The position numbers were made by a program, and so were the translations under genes. Of a DNA stretch of 64,000 bases, positions 53,643 through 62,945 are shown piece by piece (the stretch's first letter is position 1; every line of letters begins with the position of its first letter). This DNA is from AWTP1-18 sp036504515 (GTDB lineage: Bacteria; Pseudomonadota; Gammaproteobacteria; Burkholderiales; Rhodocyclaceae). The notes beneath the pieces were generated by a model that did no database searches, was not told where the DNA came from, and was given only the letters and a program-made list of their open reading frames with translations. Where the stretch lies: the NCBI GenBank assembly GCA_036504515.1, contig DASXVA010000009.1, positions 124,001 to 188,000 on the forward strand. The letters are read 5' to 3'.

Positions 53643-56600
53643 GTGCGCCTAGCCAAACTCAAAATCGCCGGATTCAAGTCCTTTGTTGATCCCACTACCG
53701 TGCTGTTCCCGGGCCCCCTGGCCGGGGTGGTGGGGCCCAATGGTTGCGGCAAATCCAACATCATCGACGCCGTGCGTTGGGTGCTGGGCGAGTCCAAGGC
53801 GTCCGAGTTGCGGGGCGAGTCGATCCAGGACGTGATCTTCAAGGGCTCCGGCACCCGCAAGGAAGTCAGCCGAGCCAGCGTGGAACTGTTCTTCGACAAC
53901 AGCCTGGGCAAAATGGTGGGCCAGTGGGGCCAGTACACCGAAATCACCGTCAAGCGCCTGCTCGACCGGGAAGGCAATTCCAACTACTACATCAACAATC
54001 TCAACGTCCGCCGCAAGGACGTGATTGATTTGTTCCTGGGCACCGGCCTTGGCCCCCGTTCCTACGCCATCATCGGCCAGGGCATGATTTCCCGTATCGT
54101 CGAGGCCAAACCCGACGAACTGCGCCTGTTCCTGGAAGAAGCCGCCGGCGTTACCAAGTACAAGGAACGGCGCAAGGAAACCCAGAACCGCCTGGAAGAT
54201 GCCCGGGAAAATCTGGCCCGGGTGGAAGACATCCGTAACGAGCTGGACAACCAGATCGTCCGCCTTGAGGCCCAGGCCGAAGTGGCCCGCCAGTACAAGG
54301 AACTCCACGCCGAGGGCAGCCGCAAGCTGCATCTGCTCTGGTACAAGAAGCGCAATGACGCCCGGATCGATGCGGAAAAGCTGAACGCCAGCATCGAAGA
54401 AGCCATCAACCGGGTTGAAGGCGAAACCGCCCAGTTGCGGGAAATCGAAGCGCGGGTCGAACATGCGCGGGAAGCCCATTTCGCCGCCTCCGACAGCCTG
54501 CACAACGCCCAGGCCGAAATGTATGCGGCCAATGCCGAGGTCACCCGGCTCGAAGCTGAAATCGGCCACATGCGGGATTCCCGTGTACGCCTGGAAAGCC
54601 GCACCAGCCAACTGGCGGTTGAAGATACCCACTGGCGTAATCAGAGCACCCATCTGGCCGCCGAAGAGCAGCGCTGGAACTCCCTCAAGGAACACGCCGG
54701 CGAACGCATGATGGCCGCCGTGGCGCGCCATGAAGAAGCCGCCGCCCATTTGCCGCAACTGGAAGACGCTCTTCAACTGGCCAACGATGCGGTGGCGGAA
54801 GTCCGCCGCCAACTGGGCGAAGCCGAGCAGGGCGCCAAACTGGCCGATGCCGACAAGGGCCACGCCGCCCGGGCCCTGGAAAACCTGACCCAGCGCCGGG
54901 TGCGTCTGGAGCAGGAAAAGGGTGCCCTGGATGCCCCCGATCCCGCCCAACTCGCGGCTTCCCAGGAAGCGGAAGCCCGTTCTGAAGAAGAACTGGCCAT
55001 GACCCAGGAGCGTCTGGCCGACTTGCAGGGCAAGTTGCCGGAATTCGAAGCCGCCCTGCGCCAGGCCCGGGAACGGCTGCAACTGGCCCACCGCCAACTG
55101 ACCGAAGCCAAAGCCCGGCAGGACGCCCTGAGCCAACTGCAAAAGCGCGTCGCCCAATCCGGCGAAATCGGCGAATGGCTGCGCCAGCGCGGCCTCGATC
55201 AGGCCAAGCCCCTGTGGCAACACATTCAAGTGGATGCCGGCTGGGAAACCGCCGTGGAAGCCGTTCTGCGGGAACGCCTTTCTGCGCTCTCTACCGAAAC
55301 CGATATTGCCCTTGAGGCCCTGAGTTCTCCGCCTCCCAGCATTCTGGCCCTGGCCATGCCCGGCCAAGCTGGCGGCCAAGCTGCCCCGGCCGGCAGTTTG
55401 CGAGCCAAAGTCCGTTGTGACGATCCCCGTTGGGCAGCTGTTCTGGATGAATGGCTGGGTAACGTCGTCCCCGCCGAGGCGCTGGATGCCGTGCAGCCCG
55501 TCGCGGGCCAGATCTATGTGAACAAGGACGGCCACCAGCGCAGCGCCCATGGCCTGATCCTCTATGTCCCCGATGCCAAGACCCACGGCGTGATTGAACG
55601 TCAGCGGGAAATCGAGGAACTGAGTGCCCTGATTGAAGCCCGGGAGCTGGAAGAGGAAACCGCCCGGGAAGCCCAGCAGGAAGCCGAGGCGCAAGTCCAG
55701 CAAACCCAGACCTCTTTGGCCCAGGTGCGCCGTGACGAGCAGGATGCCCGCAGTCGGGTCCATAACGCCCAGGTAGAAGCCCTCAAGCTGACCCAGGCCC
55801 AGGCCCGCTACGAAGAGCGTGCCGGTCAGATCGACCGGGACATGGAAGACATCCTGCGGCAGGAAGAGGCCGAGCGGACTTCCCTGATGCGGGCCGACGA
55901 AGGTTCCGGCCGTTGGCTGGAACAGTTGGATGACATCCGTGCCCGCCTCGACGAAACCCATCACCAGCACCGCGAGGCCGAAGTGGCCCTGCGCGAAGCC
56001 CGCGCCCTGGAACAGCAGTTGTCCCGGGAAGCCCAGGAAGCCGGCTTCTCCGAGCGGGAATGCCTGTCCAAGCTGGAAGACAATGCCCGTGCCATGGAAA
56101 CCGCTCGCAGCCAGTTGGAGCGGGTGGTGAGCGAAATGGAAGCCGCCCGCGAAGAGCTGGCTGCCATCAGCGACGACATTCTGCTCGACCAGTTGCAGTC
56201 CTCCCTCAACGCCAAGCAGGAGCGGGAAGCCCTCATGGCCGAGCGGCGCAACGCTCTGGAAGGGGCCGCAGCAGAACTGCGGACCATGGACGAAACTCGG
56301 CTGCGGCTGGAGCAGGGCCTGGCCCCGCTGCGGGACAAGATCAACGACCTCAAGCTCAAGCAGCAGGCGGCCCAACTCAACGAAGAGCAATTCAGCCAAC
56401 GTCTGCTGGAAGAAAATGCCGATGAGGAAGCCCTGGCGGCCGATCTGGCAGCCAACCCGAATCTGCGGGAATCCAGCCTGCAAGGGGAAATCACCCGCAT
56501 CAACAACCAGATCGAAGCCTTGGGCTCGGTCAATCTGGCGGCGCTGGAAGAACTGAGCACGGCCACCGAGCGCAAGGGCTATCTGGACTCCCAGTCCGGC

Positions 56601-57143
56601 GACTTGAACGAGGCCATCAACACGCTGGAAGACGCCATTCGTCGCATCGACCGGGAAACCCGCGAGCAATTGCAGGAAACCTACGATACGGTGAATCGTC
56701 ACTTCGGCACACTGTTCCCCGACCTGTTCGGCGGCGGCGAAGCCAAGCTGATTTTGACCGGCGAGGAAATCCTCGATGCCGGCATCCAGATCATGGCCCA
56801 GCCTCCCGGCAAGAAGAACTCCACCATCCATCTGCTGTCCGGGGGCGAAAAAGCCCTGACCGCGATTGCGCTGGTGTTTGCCATGTTCCAGCTCAACCCG
56901 GCCCCCTTCTGCATGCTGGACGAAGTGGATGCGCCCCTTGATGACAGTAATACCGAACGTTTTGCCGGCATGGTGAAGCGCATGTCCAGCCACACCCAGT
57001 TCATTTTCATCTCCCACAACAAGATCGCCATGGAAATGGCGACCCAGTTGATCGGTGTGACCATGCAGGAAAAGGGTGTGTCCCGCGTGGTGGAAGTGGA
57101 TATGGAAGAAGCGCTGCGTCTGACCGAGGAAGTGGCTGCCTGA
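53643..57143 (+). CDS. smc: Chromosome segregation protein SMC
   Basis: The 1166-residue protein has an N-terminal ATPase half with Walker A GPNGCGKSN. A long coiled coil follows (about 170-500). The hinge is at about 510-650 (LRQRGLDQAKPLWQHIQVDAGW, then GLILYVPDAKTHGV). A second coiled coil leads to the C-terminal half with signature LSGGEKALTAIAL and Walker B FCMLDEVDAPLDD. SMC with ScpA/ScpB forms the condensin that compacts and separates chromosomes. The start is GTG 53643, giving MRLAKLKIAGFKSF. zipA follows after 124 nt. Confidence 0.97.
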   Translation: MRLAKLKIAGFKSFVDPTTVLFPGPLAGVVGPNGCGKSNIIDAVRWVLGESKASELRGESIQDVIFKGSGTRKEVSRASVELFFDNSLGKMVGQWGQYTEITVKRLLDREGNSNYYINNLNVRRKDVIDLFLGTGLGPRSYAIIGQGMISRIVEAKPDELRLFLEEAAGVTKYKERRKETQNRLEDARENLARVEDIRNELDNQIVRLEAQAEVARQYKELHAEGSRKLHLLWYKKRNDARIDAEKLNASIEEAINRVEGETAQLREIEARVEHAREAHFAASDSLHNAQAEMYAANAEVTRLEAEIGHMRDSRVRLESRTSQLAVEDTHWRNQSTHLAAEEQRWNSLKEHAGERMMAAVARHEEAAAHLPQLEDALQLANDAVAEVRRQLGEAEQGAKLADADKGHAARALENLTQRRVRLEQEKGALDAPDPAQLAASQEAEARSEEELAMTQERLADLQGKLPEFEAALRQARERLQLAHRQLTEAKARQDALSQLQKRVAQSGEIGEWLRQRGLDQAKPLWQHIQVDAGWETAVEAVLRERLSALSTETDIALEALSSPPPSILALAMPGQAGGQAAPAGSLRAKVRCDDPRWAAVLDEWLGNVVPAEALDAVQPVAGQIYVNKDGHQRSAHGLILYVPDAKTHGVIERQREIEELSALIEARELEEETAREAQQEAEAQVQQTQTSLAQVRRDEQDARSRVHNAQVEALKLTQAQARYEERAGQIDRDMEDILRQEEAERTSLMRADEGSGRWLEQLDDIRARLDETHHQHREAEVALREARALEQQLSREAQEAGFSERECLSKLEDNARAMETARSQLERVVSEMEAAREELAAISDDILLDQLQSSLNAKQEREALMAERRNALEGAAAELRTMDETRLRLEQGLAPLRDKINDLKLKQQAAQLNEEQFSQRLLEENADEEALAADLAANPNLRESSLQGEITRINNQIEALGSVNLAALEELSTATERKGYLDSQSGDLNEAINTLEDAIRRIDRETREQLQETYDTVNRHFGTLFPDLFGGGEAKLILTGEEILDAGIQIMAQPPGKKNSTIHLLSGGEKALTAIALVFAMFQLNPAPFCMLDEVDAPLDDSNTERFAGMVKRMSSHTQFIFISHNKIAMEMATQLIGVTMQEKGVSRVVEVDMEEALRLTEEVAA

Positions 57144-57267
57144 GCGACCTTGAATCCAAATTAGGGGCGCTTTCCCCCTGAGTTTGTCGCAGGAATGGCG
57201 GGTAAATCGTCGAAAATGCAAGAAGTCTGTTCGAGTACCCGGAACAGATTTTCCCGAGGTTAGATAA

Positions 57268-58539
57268 ATGGTTCTCAGCGAATTTCACCTGACCCTGATT
57301 GCTGCCGGCGTTATTGCCGTGGTGGTGGTGTGGCTCTACAACCTGGCGCAGGAACGCAAGCACCGCAAGGCGGCGGACAAGGTCTTTCGCAGCCAGCACC
57401 CGGATGTCCTGCTGGATCAGGACGGCTCTGCCGAGTCTGAAGAGCAGGGCGTTGACCTCTCCGTCGATGGTTTTTCCGGCGAAGAAGATGACCGCCGCAT
57501 TGAACCCCAGTTCGAGCCCTTCAGTGGTGATGCGGACCAACGTATCGAACCGGTGTTTGCCGAACCCGAGGCACCACGCCGTTCGATTCCCGTGATCGAG
57601 GCGCCGGAACTGGAAGACATCAAGGATCCCGGTTTCGCCGCCATTCCGCCCCTTTCCGAACCTCGCCCCGTTCGTCCCGCCCGGCAAACCCTGGCCATGA
57701 AGGACAACTCGGCTCCCGATGACTCCCTCTCCGATTCCGTCGTGGAAGTGAGCATTTCGGTTGCCTTCGAGCAGCCCCGTTCCCTGACCGATTTCTGGGA
57801 ACCCCTGCTCAAGCTGCCACCCCGGGCCGCAGCCCATTTGCGCTGCATTGGTCGCCAGCGCAGCCAGTGGAAGGAAATCACCGGTCAGGACAATCTCGAA
57901 TACGATGAAGTCCAGCTTCTGTTGCAACTGGCGGATCGCCAGGGCGCCATTACCGAAGCTGAATTGGTCCCCTTCATCCGCGCCGTGGAAACTGCTGCTG
58001 CCAATGTCGGTGGCCGGATGGTGGCGCCGCCAGTGCCCGATGTGCTGGCCCATGCCCGCTCCCTCGACGAGTTCTGCGCCAGCGTAGATATCCAGATGGC
58101 TGTGCATGTGGTGAGCCGTACCGGCGGCGAATTCGCCGGTTCCAAATTGCGCGCCCTGATGGAGGCCAATGGCTTCAAGCTGCGTCCCGATGGCTTGTTC
58201 CATCTGGCGGACGAGGTTGGCAATACCCTGCTGTCCCTGTCCAATTTCGGTGCGGCTCCCTTTGTGGCCGATGAATTGCGGACCCTGACGACCCATGGCG
58301 TCACCTTCTGGCTTGATGTGCCCCGGGTCAGCAAAGGGCCCTTCGTCTTCGACAAGCTGGTCACCATCGCCCGCCAGTTGGCCGATGCCGTGGACGGCGT
58401 TCTGGTGGATGATCAGCGTCGCCCCCTGGCCGACAATGTCTTGACCAGCATCCGCAGCAAGATCGACGAAATCCAGCAAGCCATGGCTCGCTATCAGTTG
58501 CCCGCCGGTGGGCGCCGTGCCCTGCGGCTGTTCCGCTAA
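57268..58539 (+). CDS. zipA: Cell division protein ZipA
   Basis: The 423-residue protein has an N-terminal membrane anchor (about 8-27). An acidic, Pro-rich linker (about 45-170) carries repeated short RIEP and FxPFSG-like segments. The C-terminal ZipA FtsZ-binding domain at about 275-420 contains VDIQMAVHVVSRTGGEFAG, LRPDGLFHL and FWLDVPRV. ZipA anchors FtsZ to the membrane at the septum. The smc-zipA-ligA order is shared with many beta- and gammaproteobacteria, which supports the call. The linker is poorly conserved, as is usual. Confidence 0.92.
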   Translation: MVLSEFHLTLIAAGVIAVVVVWLYNLAQERKHRKAADKVFRSQHPDVLLDQDGSAESEEQGVDLSVDGFSGEEDDRRIEPQFEPFSGDADQRIEPVFAEPEAPRRSIPVIEAPELEDIKDPGFAAIPPLSEPRPVRPARQTLAMKDNSAPDDSLSDSVVEVSISVAFEQPRSLTDFWEPLLKLPPRAAAHLRCIGRQRSQWKEITGQDNLEYDEVQLLLQLADRQGAITEAELVPFIRAVETAAANVGGRMVAPPVPDVLAHARSLDEFCASVDIQMAVHVVSRTGGEFAGSKLRALMEANGFKLRPDGLFHLADEVGNTLLSLSNFGAAPFVADELRTLTTHGVTFWLDVPRVSKGPFVFDKLVTIARQLADAVDGVLVDDQRRPLADNVLTSIRSKIDEIQQAMARYQLPAGGRRALRLFR

Positions 58540-58557
58540 GTTTCATCGGATTTTTCC

Positions 58558-60615
58558 TTGATCTCACCGGCTGAGCGCGCCAAAGAACTGCGCGAAATCC
58601 TGGACCGCTACAACCATGCCTATTACGTGCTGGATGCGCCCACGGTGCCCGATGCGGAATACGACCGACTGTTTCGCGAGTTACAGGCCCTTGAAGGGGA
58701 ACACCCGGACCTGAGGTCTGCCGATTCGCCCACCCTGCGGGTCGGCGGCAAGCCTCTGCCGGAATTCGGTCAGGTGCAACATGCCGTGCCCATGCTGTCC
58801 ATTCGCACCGAAACCGATACCGAAGCCACGGGGGCCCAGGCCTTCGATAGCCGAGTGCGTCGGGAACTGGGCTTGAGCGAAGCTGATCCCGCCATTGAAT
58901 ACGCTGCCGAGCTCAAGTTCGACGGCCTCGCCATGAGCTTGCGCTACGAGCATGGTGTGCTGGTCCAGGCAGCCACCCGCGGTGATGGGGCCGTGGGGGA
59001 GGATGTCACCCAGAACGTACGCACCGTGCGCTCCATTCCCCTACGCCTGCAAGGCATAACGGCACCGGTACTGGAAGTCCGCGGCGAGGTGTACATGCGT
59101 CGGGACGATTTCGACAAACTCAACGAGCGTCAACGCAGCTTGGGAGAAAAGACTTTCGTCAATCCCCGCAATGCCGCCGCCGGTAGCATCCGCCAGCTCG
59201 ATCCCAATATTGCTGCCCGGCGGCCCCTAAGTTTTTTTGCCTACGGTCTGGGGGAAGTGCAAGGTTGGGCGCTGCCGCCCACCCACGGCGATACCCTTGA
59301 TGCCTTTGCCGCCATGGGGCTGCCAGTTTGCGTTGAACGAACGGTGACCCTTGGCGCGGAGGGGCTGGTGGCTTTCCATCAGACCATCGCCGCCAAACGC
59401 GACAGCCTGCCCTTTGACATCGATGGGGTGGTGTACAAGGTCAATCGTTACGACCTGCAGGAACGCCTCGGTTTCGTAACGCGGGAGCCCCGTTGGGCTG
59501 TGGCCCACAAATACCCCGCCCAGGAAATGCTGACCACGGTGGAGGCCATTGAGGTCCAGGTGGGCCGCACCGGTGCTATTACTCCCGTGGCACGACTGAA
59601 GCCGGTCTTCGTCGGTGGTGTGACGGTCACCAACGCCACGTTGCACAATTTCGAGGAAGTCGAGCGTAAGGATGTGCGTGTCGGCGACACCGTGATCGTA
59701 CGCCGGGCTGGCGACGTGATTCCCGAGGTGGTAGCCGTTGTCCTGGAGCAGCGGCCCATGAAGCCAGCTGCTCATGATCTGTTCGCTATGGAGCCCGAGC
59801 AGCCTCCAGTGGTCATGCCTAGCCATTGCCCGGAATGTGGCTCTGCCATTGAAAAGCCGGAAGGGGAGGCCATCGCCCGTTGTACCGGTGGTCTTTACTG
59901 CCCGGCCCAGCGCAAGCAGGCTTTGTGGCACTTTGCTGCCCGCCGCGCCATGGACATTGATGGCCTCGGTGACAAGCTGGTGGATCAACTGGTGGATGCC
60001 GAGTTGCTGCACACGGCTGCCGATATTTATCACCTGACCTTGCCCCAGGTCGCCAATCTTGAGCGAATGGCGGAAAAGTCGGCGCAGAACCTGTTGGCTG
60101 CGATTGAAACCAGCAAGCAGACCACCTTGCCCCGCTTCATTTTTGCCTTGGGTATCCGCAATGTGGGGGAGGCAACGGCCAAGGATCTGGCCCGCTATTT
60201 CGGCAATCTGGATGCCTTGATGGCCGCGAGTGAGGAGCAGTTACAGCAGGTGCCCGATGTAGGTCCTGTGGTAGCGGCATCTCTGGCCCATTTCTTTGCC
60301 CAGCCCCACAATCGCGAAGTCATTACTGCCTTGCGTCAAGCCGGAGTGGTCTGGAGCGAAGGGGAGGCCTCAGCAGATGTCAGCGCTGCCCTGGCCGGAA
60401 AAACCTTTGTCCTCACGGGTACACTGCCGAACCTGAGTCGGGATGAAGCCAAGGACATGATCGAGGCGAAAGGCGGTAAGGTAGCCGGCTCCGTTTCGAA
60501 GAAAACCCATTACGTTGTGGCCGGCACGGAAGCTGGCTCCAAGCTGGAAAAAGCGCTGGCACTGGGTGTGCCGGTCATTGATGAATCACAATTGAAAGCA
60601 CTACTGGAATCATGA
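58558..60615 (+). CDS. ligA: NAD-dependent DNA ligase
   Basis: The 685-residue protein joins nicks in replication and repair. The adenylation domain has the nucleophilic lysine K120 (ELKFDG). A four-cysteine zinc finger follows (CPECG, then ARCTGGLYCP), then helix-hairpin-helix repeats and a C-terminal BRCT domain from about 605. The start is TTG at 58558, giving MISPAERAKELREIL; no better start is nearby. The end overlaps galU by ATGA. Confidence 0.97.
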   Translation: MISPAERAKELREILDRYNHAYYVLDAPTVPDAEYDRLFRELQALEGEHPDLRSADSPTLRVGGKPLPEFGQVQHAVPMLSIRTETDTEATGAQAFDSRVRRELGLSEADPAIEYAAELKFDGLAMSLRYEHGVLVQAATRGDGAVGEDVTQNVRTVRSIPLRLQGITAPVLEVRGEVYMRRDDFDKLNERQRSLGEKTFVNPRNAAAGSIRQLDPNIAARRPLSFFAYGLGEVQGWALPPTHGDTLDAFAAMGLPVCVERTVTLGAEGLVAFHQTIAAKRDSLPFDIDGVVYKVNRYDLQERLGFVTREPRWAVAHKYPAQEMLTTVEAIEVQVGRTGAITPVARLKPVFVGGVTVTNATLHNFEEVERKDVRVGDTVIVRRAGDVIPEVVAVVLEQRPMKPAAHDLFAMEPEQPPVVMPSHCPECGSAIEKPEGEAIARCTGGLYCPAQRKQALWHFAARRAMDIDGLGDKLVDQLVDAELLHTAADIYHLTLPQVANLERMAEKSAQNLLAAIETSKQTTLPRFIFALGIRNVGEATAKDLARYFGNLDALMAASEEQLQQVPDVGPVVAASLAHFFAQPHNREVITALRQAGVVWSEGEASADVSAALAGKTFVLTGTLPNLSRDEAKDMIEAKGGKVAGSVSKKTHYVVAGTEAGSKLEKALALGVPVIDESQLKALLES

Positions 60616-61478
60616 AAAAAGTCACTAAAGCCGTTTTCCCCGTTGCTGGCATGGGAACCCGCTTCCTGCCTGCGACCAAGGCCAGTCCTAAGGAAATGCT
60701 GCCCATTGTGGACAAACCCCTGATCCAGTACGCGGTGGAAGAGGCGGTTGCCGCCGGTATCACCGACATGATCTTTGTTACGGGTCGTAGTAAGCGGGCC
60801 ATTGAAGACCACTTCGACAAGGCCTACGAACTGGAAAGCGAACTGGAGCGCCGCGGCAAGAATGAGATGCTGGAGTTCGTGCGGACCATGATCCCGAAGA
60901 ACATCAATTGCATCTACATTCGCCAGCCGGAAGCTCTGGGTCTGGGCCACGCAGTGCTGTGCGCCAAACCCGTGGTCAATGACGAACCCTTTGCCGTGAT
61001 CCTGGCCGACGACCTGCTGGATGGCAAGCCTGCGGTGCTGAGGCAGATGGTGGATACCTACGAGTACTACCACTGCTCCGTACTGGGGGTGGAAGAGGTT
61101 CCCCGGGAGGACACCAAGAGCTACGGTATTGTCGCCTCCAAGCCCCTGGCGGACCGGATTGAACAGATTTCTGCCATTGTGGAAAAACCCAAGCCAGAAG
61201 ATGCACCGTCGAACTTGGCGGTGGTGGGTCGCTATGTGTTGACCCCCCGCATTTTCGACCTGCTGGAGCAGGTCAAGCCCGGTGCCGGTGGCGAGATTCA
61301 GTTAACGGACGGCATTGCTGCCTTGTTGGGCGAGCAGCAGGTACTGGCTCATCGTTACGATGGTGTGCGCTACGACTGTGGCTCCAAACTGGGTTATCTG
61401 CAGGCTACCGTGGAGTTTGCCCTGCGCCACAAGGAAGTGGGCAGCGCCTTCGCGGCTTATCTGAACGGTCGCACGTAA
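60612..61478 (+). CDS. galU: UTP-glucose-1-phosphate uridylyltransferase
   Basis: The 288-residue nucleotidyltransferase makes UDP-glucose, feeding Ugd (15.1 kb) and other glycan paths. The N-terminus AVFPVAGMGTRFLPATKASP and KEMLPIVDKPLIQYAVEE are diagnostic. The metal Asp lies in ILADDLL. It is translationally coupled to ligA. The gene is convergent with the EAL-HDOD gene, 32 nt away, without a clear terminator. Confidence 0.96.
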   Translation: MKKVTKAVFPVAGMGTRFLPATKASPKEMLPIVDKPLIQYAVEEAVAAGITDMIFVTGRSKRAIEDHFDKAYELESELERRGKNEMLEFVRTMIPKNINCIYIRQPEALGLGHAVLCAKPVVNDEPFAVILADDLLDGKPAVLRQMVDTYEYYHCSVLGVEEVPREDTKSYGIVASKPLADRIEQISAIVEKPKPEDAPSNLAVVGRYVLTPRIFDLLEQVKPGAGGEIQLTDGIAALLGEQQVLAHRYDGVRYDCGSKLGYLQATVEFALRHKEVGSAFAAYLNGRT

Positions 61479-61510
61479 TCTTCACTCGTACCGTCGGCCG
61501 ATGATGGGGA

Positions 61511-62764
61511 TTACTCCCCGTTTTCGGCCGCCAGTTGCTGTACCCAGCCGAGAGTCCGACTCAGGCATTCGCTCAGGGTGGCAAAGGTAACGGTATCCCC
61601 CAGCCGTGTCAGCAAGGCGGCTGTACCCGGCATATCGTTGTCGTCGTAGCGTTCCGTCAGGGCAAGTAAGAAACCTAAATCCCCTTCCTGCTCAGTCAGG
61701 GCCGCCCGCACTTCACTGGCCACGGCGATTTTTTCCAGAATGTCTTCCAGTGCCATTCCTAGCGCCGCAGGAACCAGGGACATCAGGCCGGTCAGGAAAG
61801 CTTCGTCCTTGAGATCCTTGCGGCCGGGGAAGCAGCTCTGGGCCAACTGTTCCATCAAGTAGCCGCGCAGGGCGGCGTGCTGCATCAAGGGATTGTTACT
61901 GATGTGGGCCTTGCCGCCGCTGGAAAACATCAGCAGTTGCAGCCAGCGCAAAAGTTGTCGGCGACCCATGACCGTGATGGCGTGGCGAATGGATGTGATC
62001 TTGACGGCAGTCCCGGCGCCAACGGAGTTCACCAGACGCAGCAGATTCACCGTAAGCCCCGGCTCGCCTTTGAAAGCGGCTTCCAGCTCCAGCAATTCAG
62101 AATCAGAACTCAGCAGATTGATCAGCCGGAGCAGGCCTGCCGAGCTGGAGTCCAGCTTTTGCCCTTTGATGATCACCGGATGGGCGAAGAAATAACCCTG
62201 AAAGTAATCGAAGCCGAGGGATTCGCACAGATGCAGGCGTTCCTGGGATTCAACCCGGGAGGCTAGAAGTTTGCTACCAATGTCCTTGAGCAAATGGACC
62301 ACTGCCTCCAGTGCCGCCGGTGAAATGATATCGGTGTCCACTTTCACATAGCTGGCAATATCCCGGACCGCCTCGATAGTGTCCATGGCCTTCTCTACAT
62401 TGGACACGCAGAAGCGGTAGCCGGTCGTTTTCAGTGCTTTGCAGCGCTGGTGAATTTCTTCCTCAGCCAGCAAATGGGCAGGAATTTCCAGGGCGACGGT
62501 AGCAGGTGGCAGCAGATGAAGTGCATCGTCGAACAGCAGGTCGCGATCTACGTTGACGAAGCCCAGGTGGTTACCCAGCGCATCGGCCAGGCCCAGTTCG
62601 GCGAAAGCCTTGCAAACGACATCGGCCGTTGCATTCCTTGGTGAGGACACATCGGCCCAGTTTTCATGGCTGGTGCGAAACAGCAACTCGTAGCCCAGCA
62701 GCGCCTGCTGCCGGTCGAGAATGGGTTGGCGGCCAAGAAAAACGTCTGGATTTTGACTTTGCAT
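61511..62764 (-). CDS. EAL-HDOD (YuxH-type) signalling protein
   Basis: The 417-residue protein has an N-terminal EAL-like domain (about 5-205) in which the catalytic EAL motif is replaced by YELLFR. The LVKVDTD-type segment is VKVDTDIIS, and the FDYFQGYFFAHP end is kept. A HDOD domain follows (about 210-400). In this family the EAL part is usually inactive and serves as a cyclic-di-GMP or protein-binding module. Its neighbours give no further hint. The start is ATG 62764. Confidence 0.9.
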   Translation of the reverse strand: MQSQNPDVFLGRQPILDRQQALLGYELLFRTSHENWADVSSPRNATADVVCKAFAELGLADALGNHLGFVNVDRDLLFDDALHLLPPATVALEIPAHLLAEEEIHQRCKALKTTGYRFCVSNVEKAMDTIEAVRDIASYVKVDTDIISPAALEAVVHLLKDIGSKLLASRVESQERLHLCESLGFDYFQGYFFAHPVIIKGQKLDSSSAGLLRLINLLSSDSELLELEAAFKGEPGLTVNLLRLVNSVGAGTAVKITSIRHAITVMGRRQLLRWLQLLMFSSGGKAHISNNPLMQHAALRGYLMEQLAQSCFPGRKDLKDEAFLTGLMSLVPAALGMALEDILEKIAVASEVRAALTEQEGDLGFLLALTERYDDNDMPGTAALLTRLGDTVTFATLSECLSRTLGWVQQLAAENGE

Positions 62765-62945
62765 GAAGGAAGAACAAATCGAACAATAAGGGCAGGGTAG
62801 CAGCGATGGCCGGGTTTATTCAGGTCATTGCGCGAGGAGCAGCTTGTTAAGGACTTTACCCGGTAGAGAGTCGTGCTTAATCACAATTCAAGTGGCGGTA
62901 ACAGGCTCTTACTTAGCTAGAGCCGTGGGTGTTAGCAATCAGGAC

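Noticed and set aside
53649..57221. A 1190-codon open frame antisense to smc
   Set aside because: It mirrors the whole of smc and its product is compositionally odd, rich in G, L, F and Q. GC-rich codon bias keeps the antisense frame open. smc has all its functional motifs.
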